Shown one piece after another: positions 63,060-64,000 of a stretch of DNA of 64,000 nucleotides. The number at the start of each line of letters is the position of its first letter. The first letter of the stretch is position 1. Source of the DNA: Sphingomonas sp. AR_OL41 (GTDB taxonomy: Bacteria > Pseudomonadota > Alphaproteobacteria > Sphingomonadales > Sphingomonadaceae); the NCBI RefSeq assembly GCF_029911635.1, contig NZ_JARYTI010000002.1:174678-238677 (forward strand), read 5' to 3'. A program made the position numbers and the translations under genes. The notes beneath the pieces were generated by a model that saw only the letters and a program-made list of their open reading frames with translations, was not told the DNA's origin and searched no databases.

Positions 63060-63085
63060 GGCTCGCGGCATCGCTGCCGCGAGCC
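63060..63085. terminator. Strong hairpin between SEC-C pseudogene and trxA
   Basis: GGCTCGCGGCA-TCGC-TGCCGCGAGCC has an 11-base perfect stem, followed on the plus strand by TGCTTTAT. It lies between convergent genes and probably ends transcription of both. Confidence 0.7.
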
Positions 63086-63092
63086 TGCTTTA

Positions 63093-63416
63093 TCAGACGA
63101 GCTCGCCTTCGAGCCACGACTTGAGCTTGCTCTTCGGCTCGGCGCCAACCTTGGTCGCGGCCGGCGCACCGTCCTTGAACAGGATCATCGTCGGGATGCC
63201 GCGCACGCCGTAGCGGCCGGGTGCATCCGGGTTCTCGTCGATGTTGAGCTTGAGGATCGTCACCTGCTCGCCGAGCTCGTCGGAAATCTCCTCGAGGCTC
63301 GGCCCGATCATCTTGCACGGCCCGCACCACTCGGCCCAGAAATCGACCAGCACGGGCTTGCCGGCGCTGATCACGTCGGCGTGAAAGGTGGCATCGGTAA
63401 CTTGCTTGGTAGCCAT
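63093..63416 (-). CDS. trxA: Thioredoxin
   Basis: A 107-residue cytoplasmic thioredoxin. The redox motif is WCGPCKM and the cis-Pro lies in RGIPTMILF. Length and sequence are normal for TrxA. It is transcribed after addA (same direction, 51 bases between). Confidence 0.96.
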   Translation of the reverse strand: MATKQVTDATFHADVISAGKPVLVDFWAEWCGPCKMIGPSLEEISDELGEQVTILKLNIDENPDAPGRYGVRGIPTMILFKDGAPAATKVGAEPKSKLKSWLEGELV

Positions 63417-63467
63417 GGGGGAAATCTCCTGTGTCGTGGGTCAATCTAGGGAGGCGGTGACGCCGGC

Positions 63468-64000
63468 TCAAGCAGGCATGTCGAAGCTTTGCTGTTCGGG
63501 GACGAAGCCGGGCTTGTGCGCGTCGAGCAGTTCTTCGGGCAATTCGAACAAGGTCGGGCCGCTCGTATAGAGCAACATTGGCGCAATCGTGCGTCCCGGG
63601 AAGATCGCGGCCAGCGCGGCGCGATACGCGGCCATCTGTCGCACATGATAGACCGGCACGTCATCGAGCGTCGGCGGCACCGCGCGACCGGTCTTGAAGT
63701 CGACCAGCGCGATATGCTCCGGACCGACCAGCAGGCGGTCGACCGTGCCCGACACCACGACGCCGCCCTCCACCACGGCGGCGATCGGCGCCTCGGCCAA
63801 CGCATCGGGGCCGAACAGGTCGGCGAGACGCGGGTCGTCGAGGATGGCGAGGACGGTGGCGACGATATCATCGCGCATGGCCACGTCGGTTACGCCACCA
63901 GCCTGCGCCAGCCAGCGATCGGCCGCCGCGCGCCGCGCCCCGGGCGCGATTGCCGGCAAGCGCTCGAACAGCGCGTGGATCAGCCGCCCCCGCTCGGCGG
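63468..64000 (-). CDS. addA: Double-strand break repair helicase-nuclease AddA, C-terminal part (runs off window)
   Basis: About 177 codons of the C-terminal nuclease domain, open at the window edge. It has the N-terminal-most RGRLIHALFERLP of the PD-(D/E)XK domain. The catalytic region reads GTVDRLLVGPEHIALVDFKTGR, with Asp and Asp-x-Lys present. VRQMAAYRAALAAIFPG is the QxxxY motif. AddA with AddB processes DNA ends for recombination. Confidence 0.9.
   Translation of the reverse strand, partial: AERGRLIHALFERLPAIAPGARRAAADRWLAQAGGVTDVAMRDDIVATVLAILDDPRLADLFGPDALAEAPIAAVVEGGVVVSGTVDRLLVGPEHIALVDFKTGRAVPPTLDDVPVYHVRQMAAYRAALAAIFPGRTIAPMLLYTSGPTLFELPEELLDAHKPGFVPEQQSFDMPA

Noticed and set aside
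1..64000. Insertion sequences, prophage genes, defence islands
   Set aside because: No transposase, integrase, capsid or recognised anti-phage gene seen on either strand.

Overview
The window is gene-dense, GC-rich chromosomal DNA of an alphaproteobacterium, most likely a sphingomonad (Sphingomonas or a close relative). This rests on the mix of families: a DksA with one zinc-finger cysteine, DUF1465 and DUF465 proteins, a CC0125/CC1285-type lipoprotein, a TonB-dependent receptor, a haloalkane dehalogenase and a hydroxychromene-carboxylate-isomerase-like protein. I see no phage genes, insertion sequences, CRISPR array, rRNA or plasmid functions. One tRNA gene (Asn, GTT) is present. The family and strain assignment is inference.

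Layout. 1-5500: truncated TonB-dependent receptor, chemotaxis receptor, 2OG-Fe(II) oxygenase, a di-iron-like 'metal-dependent hydrolase' with a palindromic operator, and two tiny overlapping frames. 5605-13591: a complete cbb3 oxidase locus on the minus strand, ccoNOQP followed by ccoG, ccoH, ccoI, ccoS and a small exported protein. 13703-19592: a colinear accessory cluster with a TetR regulator, sulfatase, DUF4345 protein, DsbA-fold isomerase, DUF1330 protein, haloalkane dehalogenase and a lipoprotein formylglycine-generating enzyme. 19624-25677: a six-gene overlapping operon DUF4129, DUF4350, MoxR, DUF58, SpoIIM-like, RDD. 25812-31111: membrane protein plus gamma carbonic anhydrase, a non-coding gap rich in CACCTG/CAGGTG, an M1 aminopeptidase and a nitronate monooxygenase.

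31197-35273: small regulators (DUF1465, two divergent DUF465, PilZ, DksA), then a Ser/Gly low-complexity surface protein facing a host-attachment-family protein. 35362-40209: serS, surE, an NlpD-like lipoprotein, tyrS and a second PilZ protein. 40244-46180: recG, sdhE and mfd. 46184-51669: SnoaL-like protein, acyltransferase, c-di-GMP phosphodiesterase, moaA and nadK. 51726-58753: tRNA-Asn, an aldehyde dehydrogenase plus acetolactate-synthase-like pair, a lipoprotein, a nested palindromic repeat and secA. 58852-64000: a small protein, two secreted TonB-C-domain proteins, argJ, a glutathione transferase, a frameshifted SEC-C gene, trxA and the 3' end of addA.

The most unusual unit is the 13.7-19.6 kb cluster. 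Two promoter regions in it carry near-identical 17-bp palindromes directly downstream of a -10-like element. One lies before the dehalogenase operon and the other before the operon that ends with the TetR gene, so a single autoregulated regulator may control both. The sulfatase has a Sec-type N-terminal anchor, and the formylglycine-generating enzyme looks like a periplasmic lipoprotein, which suggests activation after export. The MoxR operon is a widespread but functionally unexplained membrane system. The rest is mostly conserved housekeeping sequence.
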